The notes: generated by a model not told the origin, from the letters alone. A stretch of DNA of 64,000 bases from HLUCCA09 sp038745585 (GCA_038745585.1 JBCDLH010000001.1:248001-312000); one strand, 5' to 3'. Counted from the stretch's first letter, positions 23,998 through 33,688 are shown. Translations and numbers: made by a program.

Positions 23998-25338
23998 TCA
24001 GGCGGGCGCTGCGATCTCGGCAAGCGACGTCTCGATTGCGCCGGTGAGCAGGTCAGCGATCGTTGAAATCTCGGCGTCGCTCACAATAAATGGCGGCGCA
24101 AGAAGGATGTGATCGCCCCGCACGCCGTCGATCGTCCCGCCCATTGGATAACACATGAGCCCGGCCCGCATGGCGTTGGCCTTGACCCTGGCATGGAGCT
24201 TTAGCGATGGGTCAAATGGCGCTTTCGTCTCTCGGTTGGCCACAAGTTCGATCCCGCGAAAGAGGCCCCGCCCGCGGATATCGCCCACATGGGGGTTTTG
24301 CCCAAGCTGTGCCGCGAGCGCCGAATGCAGCTGTGCCCCGGCTGCGCGGACGCGCGAGAGCGTTCTGCGATCAGTCAGCCGCGCGAGCACGGCATTGGCG
24401 GCAGCGCAGGCCATCGGGTGCCCGAGATAGGTGTGCCCGTGTTGAAAAAAGCCCGAACCGCTGGCGATCGCGTCATGGATCGTGTCGGTGCACAGAAGCG
24501 CGCCGATCGGCTGATAGCCCGCGCCGAGGCCCTTTGCGATGGTGACGATGTCGGGGGCGACGCCGTCCTCCTCGCACGCAAAGAGATAGCCCGTGCGCCC
24601 CATGCCGCACATGATCTCGTCGAAGATCAGGAGGATGCCGTGCGCATCGCAGATCTCGCGAATGCGCCTGAGATAGCCCTCGACCGCAGGCACCGCCCCC
24701 GCCGTTGCGCCGACAACCGGCTCGGCGATGAAAGCCATGACCGTTTCGGGACCGAGACGCACGATCTCGGCTTCAAGCGCGTTGGCCGCACGCTGGCCGT
24801 AGGCGTAAAGGCTCTCACCTGCCGCTCGGTCGCGATAGGCATAGCATGGAGCGATGTGGCTTGTGTCGACCATCATCGGGGCGAAGGGCGTCCGCCGCCC
24901 CATATTGCCCCCGGCGCCGAGCGCGCCGAGCGTATTGCCGTGATAGCTCTGCCGTCGGGCAATGATCCGGTGCCGCTGGGGCTCTCCGATCTCGAGGAAG
25001 TATTGCCGTGCGAGCTTGAGCGCGGCTTCGACCGCTTCGGACCCGCCGCTCACCGGATAGACGCGGGCCAAGCGACCGGGGGCATGGGCGACGAGCGTCT
25101 CGGCCATACGCTCGGCAGGCTCGGTCGTGAAAAAGCCGCTATGGGCAAAGGCGAGCGTTTCGAGTTGCGCTTGCATCGCTGCGCGCACGGCCGCATCGGA
25201 ATGGCCCAGGCAAGAGACCGCGGCGCCCCCGCACGCGTCGAGATAGCGCTTGCCCGCGGCGTCGATCAGGTAGCAGCCTTCGCCCGTGACGGCCCGGGGC
25301 GGGGTGCTCTGGGAATTGCGGTGAAAGAGCGCGGACAT
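23998..25338 (-). CDS. Class III PLP-dependent aminotransferase
   Basis: 446 residues. Fold type I class III transaminase: GGSEAVEAALKLARQY, the FDEIMCGMGRTG block with the PLP Asp, and the Schiff-base Lys in IAKGLGAGYQP. These enzymes move the omega- or alpha-amino group of diamines, beta-alanine, GABA or similar to pyruvate or 2-oxoglutarate. Substrate is not assignable. Divergent from a polar amino-acid ABC importer across 167 nt and upstream of nadX, suggesting uptake, transamination and aspartate oxidation. Confidence 0.9.
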   Translation of the reverse strand: MSALFHRNSQSTPPRAVTGEGCYLIDAAGKRYLDACGGAAVSCLGHSDAAVRAAMQAQLETLAFAHSGFFTTEPAERMAETLVAHAPGRLARVYPVSGGSEAVEAALKLARQYFLEIGEPQRHRIIARRQSYHGNTLGALGAGGNMGRRTPFAPMMVDTSHIAPCYAYRDRAAGESLYAYGQRAANALEAEIVRLGPETVMAFIAEPVVGATAGAVPAVEGYLRRIREICDAHGILLIFDEIMCGMGRTGYLFACEEDGVAPDIVTIAKGLGAGYQPIGALLCTDTIHDAIASGSGFFQHGHTYLGHPMACAAANAVLARLTDRRTLSRVRAAGAQLHSALAAQLGQNPHVGDIRGRGLFRGIELVANRETKAPFDPSLKLHARVKANAMRAGLMCYPMGGTIDGVRGDHILLAPPFIVSDAEISTIADLLTGAIETSLAEIAAPA

Positions 25339-25505
25339 CGCGACCTCCGATGCTGGATCTGACCTCCTTTATACCGCAACTTCCGGCGCTCCAGGCGTCA
25401 ATTTGAGCGGCGCGGCGCTTTGCGTCGACGCGAGGCAGAGCGGCCTGGACAAATCTGCGCCATCGGCGAAGCTGGGCCAAACCGATTGGGCGTGGAGGCG
25501 CAACG

Positions 25506-26342
25506 ATGATGCAAAAAAAGACGATGCAAAAGACGATCCTTTCCCTGGCCGCGCTCTTGGCCAGCACCGGCATGGGCCTTGCGCAGAACGCCTGTGCAGA
25601 GGGCAAGACGCTGAACGACGGCATGCTGACCATCGCGACGGGCAACCCCGCCTATTACCCTTGGGTGCTCGACGACGCGCCCGAGAGCAAGGCGGGCTTT
25701 GAGGCGGCGGTGGCCTATGCGGTGGCAGGCGCGATGGGCTTTGCCGACGACCAGGTGACGTGGGTGCGGACCTCGTTCGATCAGTCGATCCAGCCCGGCG
25801 CGAAGGACTTTGACTTCAACCTCCAACAGTTTTCCATCACCGCGGAACGCGAAGAGATGGTCGACTTCTCAGCGCCCTATTACTCTTCGGCGATGGCGGT
25901 GCTTGCGACCGGCGCGGCTGTCGAAGCCGGGGCGGAGCCGACCCTTGCGTCGCTCAAAGGCCTCGTCTGGGGCGCGGACGCCAACACGACGGCCGTGCCG
26001 ATGTTGGCGGAGTTGATCGAGCCCGAGCGTGATCCGCTTCTCTACAACGACAATACCGACGTGACCGCGGCGATGCAGGCCGGGCAGATCGACGCCGCGC
26101 TCTTTGACCTGCCGACGGCGCTCTATCTTGCGGCGGTCGTCGTCGAAGGCGGCGTGATCCTCGGGCAGTTCCCGCCCGATCGCACGGAGAACCCCGATCA
26201 GTTCGGCCTCCTGATGGCGGACGGCAATCCGCTCAAGGAGTGCGTCGATGCTGCGATTGCCGAGCTTACGGCGAATGGAACGCTCGCGGCGATCGAGGCC
26301 GAGTGGCTGCAGGAAACGACAGGGGTGCCCGTGATCGAGTAG
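25506..26342 (+). CDS. ABC transporter periplasmic binding protein, polar amino-acid type
   Basis: 278 residues, SBP family 3. Signal peptide with a cleavage near LAQN-A (about residue 27-28). The mature domain contains FDFNLQQFSITAEREEMVDFSAPYY, matching the ligand-binding hinge of glutamine/arginine-type proteins. A GGAGG site lies 7 nt before the first of two tandem ATG codons. First gene of a three-gene importer with permease and ATPase. Ligand unknown; an amino compound is likely. Confidence 0.9.
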   Translation: MMQKKTMQKTILSLAALLASTGMGLAQNACAEGKTLNDGMLTIATGNPAYYPWVLDDAPESKAGFEAAVAYAVAGAMGFADDQVTWVRTSFDQSIQPGAKDFDFNLQQFSITAEREEMVDFSAPYYSSAMAVLATGAAVEAGAEPTLASLKGLVWGADANTTAVPMLAELIEPERDPLLYNDNTDVTAAMQAGQIDAALFDLPTALYLAAVVVEGGVILGQFPPDRTENPDQFGLLMADGNPLKECVDAAIAELTANGTLAAIEAEWLQETTGVPVIE

Positions 26343-26380
26343 GCTCGGTTTGCCCAACGTCTTGCGCGTGGCGGGCGTTT

Positions 26381-26422
26381 GATTTGGATATTTGAGGCCC
26401 AAAGAAGACAGGGCCGCGGCCC
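26381..26422. repeat. Intergenic AT block plus GC palindrome
   Basis: In the 92-nt gap between binding protein and permease, a GATTTGGATATTTGAGG-type block (26381-26397) is followed by the palindrome GGGCCGCGGCCC (26411-26422). The arrangement resembles the elements at 898-948 and 61187-61209. In transporter operons such a hairpin after the binding-protein gene often stabilises the upstream mRNA. Confidence 0.45.
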
Positions 26423-26434
26423 CAGGGAGAGAGG

Positions 26435-27292
26435 ATGGCGCTTCTGGACCGGACGGAAGGGGGCGGCGCGGGTGTAGGGCGGCTCACCCGGCGCCAAGCT
26501 TACGAGGCGCAGCTCAGACGCCGCTCGAACTGGATCGCGGCGGTCTCGACACTCGGCGTGCTGCTGGCGCTCGTGGTCCTCATTCCACTGGCGCCGGGCT
26601 GGGAGGCGGTCAAACGGAGCTTCTTCAACGGGGAGGTTTTTGCGCAGACCTTTCCGGGGCTGTTGCAGGCGTTCCTCTTGGACGTCGCGATATTCGCTTG
26701 GTGCGCGCCGCTGATTGCTTTGCTCGGCCTGGCGGTGGCCTTGGCGCGGGATGTGCGGACGCCGGCGGCCTATCCGCTCCGACTGGCGGCGATCGTCTAT
26801 ACGGACGTGTTTCGCGGACTGCCGGTGATCTTGGTAATCTACCTCATCGGCTTCGGCGTGCCGGGTCTGGGCCTGCCGCGGCCCTGGAACTCGCCCTACA
26901 TCTGGGGCTCGCTCGCGCTGATCTTGGTCTATGCGGCCTATGTGGCGGAGGTGATCCGGTCGGGCATCGAGAGCGTGCATGAGAGCCAGCGGGCGGCGGC
27001 GGCCTCGCTGGGCCTGAGCGAGCGGGACACGATGCGGTATGTCGTGCTGCCGCAGGCGATCCGGCGCGTGGTGCCGGCGAACATGAACCTCTTCGTGGCC
27101 TTGCAAAAGGACGTGGCTCTTTTGTCCTTCATCGGGCCGGTGGAGATCTTTCGGCAGGCGGGCGTCTACAAGTCGCTCATGGCCAACTTCACGCCCTATG
27201 TCGGGGCTGCGGTGATCTTTCTCGCGATCACGATTCCGGCGACGCGCTATGCCGATTACCTCCTCAACAAGGAAAGGCGCGCGCGCTCGTGA
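26435..27292 (+). CDS. ABC transporter permease, polar amino-acid type
   Basis: 285 residues of the HisM/GlnP family. A soluble N-terminus of about 25 residues with basic RLTRRQAYEAQLRRRS, then about five to six TM helices. The ATPase-contact EAA loop reads AAAASLGLSERDTMRYVVLPQAIRRVVP. Only one permease gene is present, so it probably works as a homodimer. GGGAGAGAGG precedes the ATG, and the end overlaps the ATPase gene by a GTGA. Confidence 0.93.
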   Translation: MALLDRTEGGGAGVGRLTRRQAYEAQLRRRSNWIAAVSTLGVLLALVVLIPLAPGWEAVKRSFFNGEVFAQTFPGLLQAFLLDVAIFAWCAPLIALLGLAVALARDVRTPAAYPLRLAAIVYTDVFRGLPVILVIYLIGFGVPGLGLPRPWNSPYIWGSLALILVYAAYVAEVIRSGIESVHESQRAAAASLGLSERDTMRYVVLPQAIRRVVPANMNLFVALQKDVALLSFIGPVEIFRQAGVYKSLMANFTPYVGAAVIFLAITIPATRYADYLLNKERRARS

Positions 27293-28017
27293 GCCTTTTG
27301 GAGCTTCGGGGCGTCGAGAAGGCCTTTGGCGACACGGTCGTCCTTCGCGGGATCGACCTCTCTGTGGGGCGGGGCGAGATGGTCTGCCTCATCGGGGCGT
27401 CGGGATCGGGCAAGTCGACGCTCTTGCGCTGCATGAACCTGCTGGAGCCGATCGATGATGGAGAGATCCTGCTCGACGGGACGGACATCGCCGAGCCGGG
27501 CCTCGACCCGCAGCCGGTGCGCGAGCGGATCGGGATGGTCTTTCAATCGTACAACCTTTTTCCCCACATGGACGCCGCGGAGAACGTCATGCTCGCGCCA
27601 CGGCGGGTGAAGGGGCTGCGCCGGGAGGTGCTTCTGCCGCGGGTGGAGGCGCTCTTTGAGCGGTTTGGGCTTACGGATCGGATCCATGCCTATCCCGATC
27701 AGCTGTCGGGCGGGCAGCAGCAGCGGGTCGCCATCGTGCGGGCTTTGGCGATGGAGCCTGAGATCATGCTTTTCGATGAGATCACCTCAGCGCTCGATCC
27801 CGAGCTTGTGGGCGAGGTGCTCGACGTGCTGCGGGATCTCAGGCAGCAGGGGATGACGATGGTGCTCGCCACCCACGAGATGGGGTTTGCGCGGGAACTC
27901 GCGGACAAGGTCTGTTTTCTCGATGCGGGGGCGATCCTTGAGGACGGCACGCCGGAGGAGGTGTTTGGCGCGCCACAGGAGGCGCGGACCCAGGCGTTCT
28001 TGCGGCGGGTCCTCTGA
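27289..28017 (+). CDS. ABC transporter ATPase, polar amino-acid type
   Basis: 242 residues, full-length GlnQ/HisP-type ATPase. Walker A GASGSGKST, signature LSGGQQQRVAIVRAL, Walker B MLFDEITSALDPE, H-loop ATHEM. GTG start in a GTGA overlap with the permease. Its stop is 6 nt from the stop of the convergent oligopeptide-transporter ATPase, with no terminator between them. Confidence 0.94.
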   Translation: MSLLELRGVEKAFGDTVVLRGIDLSVGRGEMVCLIGASGSGKSTLLRCMNLLEPIDDGEILLDGTDIAEPGLDPQPVRERIGMVFQSYNLFPHMDAAENVMLAPRRVKGLRREVLLPRVEALFERFGLTDRIHAYPDQLSGGQQQRVAIVRALAMEPEIMLFDEITSALDPELVGEVLDVLRDLRQQGMTMVLATHEMGFARELADKVCFLDAGAILEDGTPEEVFGAPQEARTQAFLRRVL

Positions 28018-28023
28018 GAAACC

Positions 28024-29742
28024 TCAGGCGACCTGCGCCTGCAACCCTTCGGTCGAGAGCCCTTCGAGCCGGGGCATAAGGCTCAGAAGCTCCTGCGTAT
28101 AGGGGTGCTTGGGCCCGGCAAAGAGCGCTTCGGTCTCGGCGATTTCGACCAACCGACCCGACTTCATCACGCCGACGCGGTCGCACATCTGCCGCACAAC
28201 GGGAAGGTCGTGGCTGATAAAGAGCATGGTGAGGCCCAGATGCTCCTGCAAATCCTTTAGGATGTTGAGGATCTGGGCCTGGATCGAGACATCGAGGGCC
28301 GAGGTGGGCTCGTCGCAGATAAGGAACCGCGGCTGGGTGGCGAGGGCGCGGGCGATCGAGATCCGCTGCCGCTGCCCGCCGGAGAACTCGTGCGGATAGC
28401 GCCGCCCGGCTTCGGCGCCGAGGCCGACCCGGTCAAGCAGTTCGTCGACGCGGTCTTGGATCGCCCTGCCTTCGAGGAGCTTATGGTGGCGCACCGGCTC
28501 GGCGATGATCTGATCGACGCGCATGCGCGGATTGAGGCTCGAGAACGGGTCTTGGAAGATCATCTGGATCTGCCGGCGATAATCCTGCAGATCGGCCGCT
28601 GTGGTGCCCGATGTGATGCTACGCCCGTCGAAGCGGACTGCGCCATCGTCGACGTCGTAGAGCGTGGCGATCATGCGCGCCACGGTAGACTTGCCCGAGC
28701 CGCTTTCGCCCACGAGCCCGAAGACCTCGCCATCGCGGATATCGAAGCTGACATTGTCGACGGCGGTGAACCATTTGCGCTGCGAGGGCAGGAGCGCACG
28801 GCGCGCGAGGAAGCGCTTCGTCGCGCCCTCGACCGAGACGAGCGTACCGGTTTCGGAGAGCTTGGTCGCAGGCCAATTGCGGGCCAGATCCTCGATCCGG
28901 AACTCGATCTTGCGCCCACCATAGGAAAGCTGGGGAAAGCGGCGGACCTTGAGCGTCGGACGCGGAACCGCGGCAATGAGCGACTTGGTGTAGGCGTGAC
29001 CGGGGCTGCCGAGGACCTGCCCCGTTGGCCCGCTTTCGACGACCTTGCCCGAATACATCACCGTCACGGTGTCGGTCGTATCGGCGATGACGCCCATATC
29101 GTGGGTGATGAGGATGACACCGACCTGCCGTTCGCGGGCGAGCTCTTTGATCAGGTCCAGGATCTGCGCCTGGATCGAGACGTCGAGCGCGGTCGTCGGC
29201 TCGTCGGCGATGATGACCTCGGGCTCGGAGCAGAGTGCCAACGCGATAACAACGCGCTGTCGCATGCCGCCGGAGAATTGGTGCGGGTATTGCTTGACCC
29301 GGGTTTCGGGGTCGGGGATGCCGACGCGGTCCAGCAGGTCGACGGCGCGTTGGCGCGCCTGTGCCTCGCCGAGCTTGAGGTGAAGCTCGATCGTCTCGAC
29401 CAGTTGCTCTTCGACGGTCAGCAGCGGATTGAGCGAGGTCAGCGGGTCTTGGAAGATCATCGAGATCCGCGCACCGCGCAGGGCGCGCATCGCTTCGGCG
29501 TCGCGTCCGCTGATCTCCTCGCCCTGAAACCGGATCGTGCCGCCGGCGATAAAGCCCGGCGGCTCCAGCAAGCCCATGACGGCCGCGCCGATGGTGGACT
29601 TGCCGGCACCCGACTCGCCCACGAGCCCGTGGATCTCGCCCGGCTGAACATGGAGCGTCGCCGCGTCGACGGCGACGAAAACGCCGTGCCGCGACGGGAA
29701 ATGGACCGATAGATCCTCGATCTGGAGGAGGGGCGCGCTCAT
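28024..29742 (-). CDS. Fused dual-domain ABC ATPase, dipeptide/oligopeptide type
   Basis: 572 residues: two complete OppD/OppF-type nucleotide-binding domains in one chain. Domain 1 (residues about 1-255) has GESGAGKST and FSGGMRQRVVIA; domain 2 (about 300-560) has GESGSGKST and FSGGQRQRISIA, each followed by the oligopeptide-transporter C-terminal extension (GPTGQVLGSPGHAYT / FAGPKHPYTQELL). Start ATG at 29742 overlaps the permease stop by 4 nt; upstream in-frame sequence is the permease gene in another frame. Energises the importer encoded upstream. Confidence 0.94.
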   Translation of the reverse strand: MSAPLLQIEDLSVHFPSRHGVFVAVDAATLHVQPGEIHGLVGESGAGKSTIGAAVMGLLEPPGFIAGGTIRFQGEEISGRDAEAMRALRGARISMIFQDPLTSLNPLLTVEEQLVETIELHLKLGEAQARQRAVDLLDRVGIPDPETRVKQYPHQFSGGMRQRVVIALALCSEPEVIIADEPTTALDVSIQAQILDLIKELARERQVGVILITHDMGVIADTTDTVTVMYSGKVVESGPTGQVLGSPGHAYTKSLIAAVPRPTLKVRRFPQLSYGGRKIEFRIEDLARNWPATKLSETGTLVSVEGATKRFLARRALLPSQRKWFTAVDNVSFDIRDGEVFGLVGESGSGKSTVARMIATLYDVDDGAVRFDGRSITSGTTAADLQDYRRQIQMIFQDPFSSLNPRMRVDQIIAEPVRHHKLLEGRAIQDRVDELLDRVGLGAEAGRRYPHEFSGGQRQRISIARALATQPRFLICDEPTSALDVSIQAQILNILKDLQEHLGLTMLFISHDLPVVRQMCDRVGVMKSGRLVEIAETEALFAGPKHPYTQELLSLMPRLEGLSTEGLQAQVA

Positions 29743-30698
29743 CGTAGCCTCGGGTTCAGCGCGTCGCGCAGCCAATCGCCGAGCAGGTTGACCGAGAGCG
29801 CCAGGGCGAGAAGCGTCAGCGCCGGAAAGAACAGGATCCACCATTCGCCGGAAAAGAGAAAGCCCTGGCCGATGCGGATAAGCGTGCCGAGCGAGGGCTG
29901 CGTCGGCGGCGCGCCGACCCCGAGGAACGAGAGCGTCGCCTCGGCGATGATCGCGAGCGCAAGGCTGATCGTGGCGATGACGAGAACGGGCGAGAGGACG
30001 TTGGGCAGGATATGCCGGAGCATGATCGCGGGCGAGGAGCGGCCGATCAGGCGCGCGGCGGCGACGTATTCCTTGCTCTTCTCCACAAGCGTCGCCCCGC
30101 GCACGACGCGCGCGAACTGCACCCAATCGGAAAGGCCGATGGCGAGGATCAAGACCCAGATCGCCATCTGATCCCGGTATTCGACGGGCGTAATCCCCTT
30201 GGCGATGCCAAAGATCAGCATGGCCACCAGGATCGACGGGAAGGTCAGCTGCACATCGGCGATGCGCATGATGATCGTCTCGACCCAGCCGCCGACATAG
30301 CCCGCAATAAGGCCGAGAAGCACGCCGAGCGCCATGGCAAAGAGCACCGCGGCAAAGCCCACAAAGAGCGAGATCCGCAAGCCAAAGAGGATTGTCGAAA
30401 AGACGTCCCGCCCCTGATCGTCCGTCCCGAGCCAGAACGTATCACCGGTAAAGGCGTTGGCCTGCATTGGGCCGGTGAAGCCGTTCATCAGGTTGAGCGT
30501 CGCCGGATCGAAAGGATCATGCGGGGCGACGAGCGGCGCAAAGACCGCGCTGAGAACGAGGACCGCCATCACCGCGAAGGAGACCACAGCAACGGGCGAG
30601 CGGCGAAACTTCCACGCAAAGTCCGATTGCCAGAAGAGCGCGAGACGCGAGGGCGGGCGCGCCGGCTCCGACGGGCGAGCGGCAGGGATGTCGGCCAT
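29739..30698 (-). CDS. ABC transporter permease, DppC type
   Basis: 319 residues. N-terminal Pro/Ala-rich cytoplasmic stretch, then FRRSPVAVVSFAVMAVLVLSA as TM1, a long periplasmic loop with GTDDQGRDVFSTILFGLRISL, and the EAA loop AAARLIGRSSPAIMLRHILPN. This is the second permease of a dipeptide/nickel-type importer. One nucleotide separates its start from the DppB-type stop, and its stop overlaps the ATPase start. Confidence 0.93.
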   Translation of the reverse strand: MADIPAARPSEPARPPSRLALFWQSDFAWKFRRSPVAVVSFAVMAVLVLSAVFAPLVAPHDPFDPATLNLMNGFTGPMQANAFTGDTFWLGTDDQGRDVFSTILFGLRISLFVGFAAVLFAMALGVLLGLIAGYVGGWVETIIMRIADVQLTFPSILVAMLIFGIAKGITPVEYRDQMAIWVLILAIGLSDWVQFARVVRGATLVEKSKEYVAAARLIGRSSPAIMLRHILPNVLSPVLVIATISLALAIIAEATLSFLGVGAPPTQPSLGTLIRIGQGFLFSGEWWILFFPALTLLALALSVNLLGDWLRDALNPRLR

Positions 30699-30699
30699 G

Positions 30700-31680
30700 T
30701 CAGAGCGCCTTTCCAGACGAGGCCCGCAAGCGCGGGTCGATGGCGAAATATAGAAGATCCACGATCAGGTTGATCCCGACAAACATCACCGAGATCAGCA
30801 TCAGGTACGCGGCCATCACGGGGATATCGACGAATTGGATCGCATTGATGAAAAGAAGCCCGACGCCGGGCCACTGAAAGACGGTCTCGGTGATGATCGC
30901 GAAGGCGATGATCGAGCCGAGCTGTAGCCCCGTGATTGTGATCACCGGCACCATTGTATTCTTGAGCGCGTGGCGAAAGTTGATGCTGCGCTCCTTCAGG
31001 CCGCGAGCGCGGGCAAAGCGGATGTAGTCCTGCCGGAGAACCTCGAGCATTTCGGAGCGCACCAGGCGCATGATCAGCGTCATCTGATAAAGGCCCAGCG
31101 TGATTGCGGGCAGAATGATCGCCAAAAGGCCGCTTTGGGTCAGAAAGCCCGTGCTCCACCAGCCGAGATCGACCGTTTCCCCCCGCCCAAAGGACGGCAG
31201 CAGATCAAGCTCGACCGAGAAGAGATAGATCAGCAGGATGCCGATAAGAAAGGTCGGGAGCGACACGCCGACAAGCGAGACCGTCATGATCGCGCTCGAA
31301 GCAAAGCCGTTGCGATTAATCGCGGTGAAGACGCCGAGCGCGATCCCGGCGCCGAGCGCGAAGAGCCCCGATATCAGCGCCAATTCAAGCGTCGCCGGCA
31401 GGCGCTCGACGATGATTTCGGCGACCGGGCGGCCCTGGCGATAAGAGATCCCAAAGTCGCCCTGCACCGCGTTTTCGAGAAAGCGCCAGTATTGCACCGG
31501 GAAGGGCTGATCGAGGCCAAGGTCCGAGCGCAAGCGCTCGATATCCTCAAGGGTGCGTTCCTGGCCCAGCATGTTGTCGATGGGATCGCCCACGAAGGTG
31601 AACATCGAAAAGGCGACGAGGCCTACGACGAGCAGGACAAGAATGGATTGGAATACCCGGCGGAGAATGTAGGCAAGCAT
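30700..31680 (-). CDS. ABC transporter permease, DppB type
   Basis: 326 residues, six TM helices. Diagnostic N-terminus MLAYILRRVFQSILVLLVVGL and periplasmic QYWRFLENAVQGDFGISYRQGRPV; EAA loop FARARGLKERSINFRHALKN. Separated from the binding-protein gene upstream by 158 nt that contain a strong hairpin. Confidence 0.93.
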   Translation of the reverse strand: MLAYILRRVFQSILVLLVVGLVAFSMFTFVGDPIDNMLGQERTLEDIERLRSDLGLDQPFPVQYWRFLENAVQGDFGISYRQGRPVAEIIVERLPATLELALISGLFALGAGIALGVFTAINRNGFASSAIMTVSLVGVSLPTFLIGILLIYLFSVELDLLPSFGRGETVDLGWWSTGFLTQSGLLAIILPAITLGLYQMTLIMRLVRSEMLEVLRQDYIRFARARGLKERSINFRHALKNTMVPVITITGLQLGSIIAFAIITETVFQWPGVGLLFINAIQFVDIPVMAAYLMLISVMFVGINLIVDLLYFAIDPRLRASSGKAL

Positions 31681-31787
31681 TTTGAAACCTCCCCGAAAGC
31701 GAGGCGTTTGGTCAAGCCCAGTCTATTAATGAGGCAGCGCGGCGTCTGTGTGCTGTGATCCTGGTCGCGCGGCACTGCATCTGCGCA

Positions 31788-31816
31788 GGAAGGCGGCATG
31801 TGTTGCGCCGCCTTCC
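31788..31816 (-). promoter_or_regulatory. mRNA hairpin between binding-protein and permease genes
   Basis: Perfect 10-bp arms GGAAGGCGGC (31788-31797) and GCCGCCTTCC (31807-31816) around a 9-nt loop, 23 nt after the binding-protein stop. On the minus strand no T-run follows, so read-through is expected; such hairpins commonly protect the binding-protein part of the mRNA and raise its level over the permeases. Confidence 0.7.
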
Positions 31817-31838
31817 GGAGGCCGCGATGCGCGACGGG

Positions 31839-33422
31839 TCAGTTTAGTGTCACCCAGCGCAGGATGAAGAAGTTGTCCGGGCGCTGCGTTAGCGAAACGT
31901 TGTCGCGTGTGCCCCAGAGCAGCGGCTGCACGTAAAGCGGGGCATAGACCGCGTCTTGCGCGATGATCCCGGCGACCTCGTCGATCATGCCCTGACGGGC
32001 CGCGTCGTCGATCTCGGATTGGATCATCGGCAAAAGCTCGTCGACGCGGGCGTTGGAATAGCCACCGAAATTCCACGTGCCGAGGCGCTCGCCTGGGGTA
32101 TGCACCAGAAAGCGGATCGGATGCTCATGGTCGAACGTGCCGGGGGACCAGCCGAGCAGGTACATGTCGAAATTGTCCGCGCGCAGCTCTGGCCAGTAGT
32201 TCTGGACCGGCATCGCGTCGAGCACCGCTGTGATACCGACCTGGGCGAGCATCGACACGACCGCCTGGCAGACGGACTCGTCGTTGAGATAGCGGTCGTT
32301 GGGGCATTTGAGGCCAAAGGAGAAGCCGTTGGGATACCCCGCATCGGTCAGCAGGGTGCGCGCGAGGTCGGGGTCAAACTCGGGCCGGTCGACGCCGGCC
32401 GAAAAGCCGCGCATGGCGGGCGAGACGAGCTGTGAGGCGGGCTCGGCGTTGCCGCGCATGATCGTCTGCAGGATGGCGGGCACGTTCACCGCATGCGCCA
32501 CGGCCTGACGCACGCGGACGTCTTGGAAGGGATTGGTCTCGCCCTCATTCGCGCCGTATTTCAGCGCGTCGTGGTCGTGGGCAAAGCCAAGCATGATCAC
32601 GCGCGCTTCGATCCCCTGGATGACATCGACGCCGTCCTGGCCCGAAAGGCGCTCGGCATCTTGGATCGGCACGGGATTGATCATGTCGACATCGCCGGTC
32701 AGCAGGGCGGCGACGGCTGTGGCCGGGTTCTGAATCGGGGTGAATGTCGCACGCGTGATATTGTGCTCAGGCTCTTCCCACCACGCCGCGAAAGGCTCCA
32801 ACACCGTCTGCAGGCCCGGCTGGCGCTCAACGAGTTGGAAGGCACCGGTGCCGTTGGCTTGGAGCGTCGCGGCGTTCTCTTCGTCGCGCGCGGGCAGTTC
32901 GGCGCCGTTCTCGGCGGCCCAGCCGCTATCCATGATCATCCAGTTGGCGATGCTGTCGGGGAAGATCGGATTGGGCGCGGAGGTCATGATGTCGACGGTG
33001 AAGTCGTCGACCTTGATCACCTCGGAGACCGGCGCAAACCACGAGGCGACGTCGGAGAGCTCCGAGGAGGCGCGCTCGTAGGAAAAGATGACGTCATCGG
33101 CATCGAACGTCTCACCGCCATGGAACGTCACGCCTTCGCGGAGTGTAAAGCGCCAGCCTTCTCCGGCGCCGATCGGCTCCCACGATGTGGCGAGCGCGGG
33201 CTCGATGGCCATGTCCTTGCCGCGGCGGACGAGGCCCTCGTAGACGTTGTTTAGAAAGCCGAGAACTGGCGCCGAAGAGACCGCATGCGGGTCCATCGTC
33301 TGCGGGTCGGTCTGTCCGGCCCAGCGAAATTCTTCGGCAATGGCCGAGCCGGGCACCACGGCTGGCACCATTGCTGGCGCAGCCACCAGGATGGCAGCCG
33401 CTGTTGTCTTCAGGCGGTTCAT
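31839..33422 (-). CDS. ABC transporter substrate-binding protein, dipeptide/oligopeptide type (family 5)
   Basis: 527 residues. Signal peptide (KTTAAAILVAAPAMVPAVVPGSAIA, cleavage near residue 29), then the SBP family 5 fold: FRWAGQTDPQTMDPHAVSS and TFHGGETFDADDVIFSYER. GGGAGACCC precedes the ATG. First gene of the dppBC-ATPase importer; ligand could be peptide, nickel chelate or an oligosaccharide. It is a clear paralogue of the orphan binding protein at 34434-36020 (shared PNDRYxNDExxCQAVV and LLGW/MLGW stretches). Confidence 0.93.
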   Translation of the reverse strand: MNRLKTTAAAILVAAPAMVPAVVPGSAIAEEFRWAGQTDPQTMDPHAVSSAPVLGFLNNVYEGLVRRGKDMAIEPALATSWEPIGAGEGWRFTLREGVTFHGGETFDADDVIFSYERASSELSDVASWFAPVSEVIKVDDFTVDIMTSAPNPIFPDSIANWMIMDSGWAAENGAELPARDEENAATLQANGTGAFQLVERQPGLQTVLEPFAAWWEEPEHNITRATFTPIQNPATAVAALLTGDVDMINPVPIQDAERLSGQDGVDVIQGIEARVIMLGFAHDHDALKYGANEGETNPFQDVRVRQAVAHAVNVPAILQTIMRGNAEPASQLVSPAMRGFSAGVDRPEFDPDLARTLLTDAGYPNGFSFGLKCPNDRYLNDESVCQAVVSMLAQVGITAVLDAMPVQNYWPELRADNFDMYLLGWSPGTFDHEHPIRFLVHTPGERLGTWNFGGYSNARVDELLPMIQSEIDDAARQGMIDEVAGIIAQDAVYAPLYVQPLLWGTRDNVSLTQRPDNFFILRWVTLN

Positions 33423-33688
33423 GGAGGGTCTCCCTGTCGTCGTGGCTGCGTGCGCAGCTTCTCGGAGCTACCGTGGCAGCCTGCCGCACCACGTGCAAGG
33501 CATTGACGGGATCGTGAGCCGGTGCCGTGGCGTGCGCCGTCAGCGCCGCGCGCGGTCGGCTTGCGTCCAAGTTTGATCCGAGCGGCTGCGCTGCGGATGT
33601 GCCGCTGCAGACAGAAAATGCCGCTAGGGCAATCGCGAAACGCCTGCTAAGTCTTGCGCTAGTGTATTGTCAAAACGTGGAAATTCGT

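Noticed and set aside
28024..30126. Much longer reading of the fused ABC ATPase beginning near 30126
   Set aside because: The extra 128 residues overlap the DppC-type permease in another frame and have Arg-rich shadow composition; the ATG at 29742 starts the ATPase domain properly.
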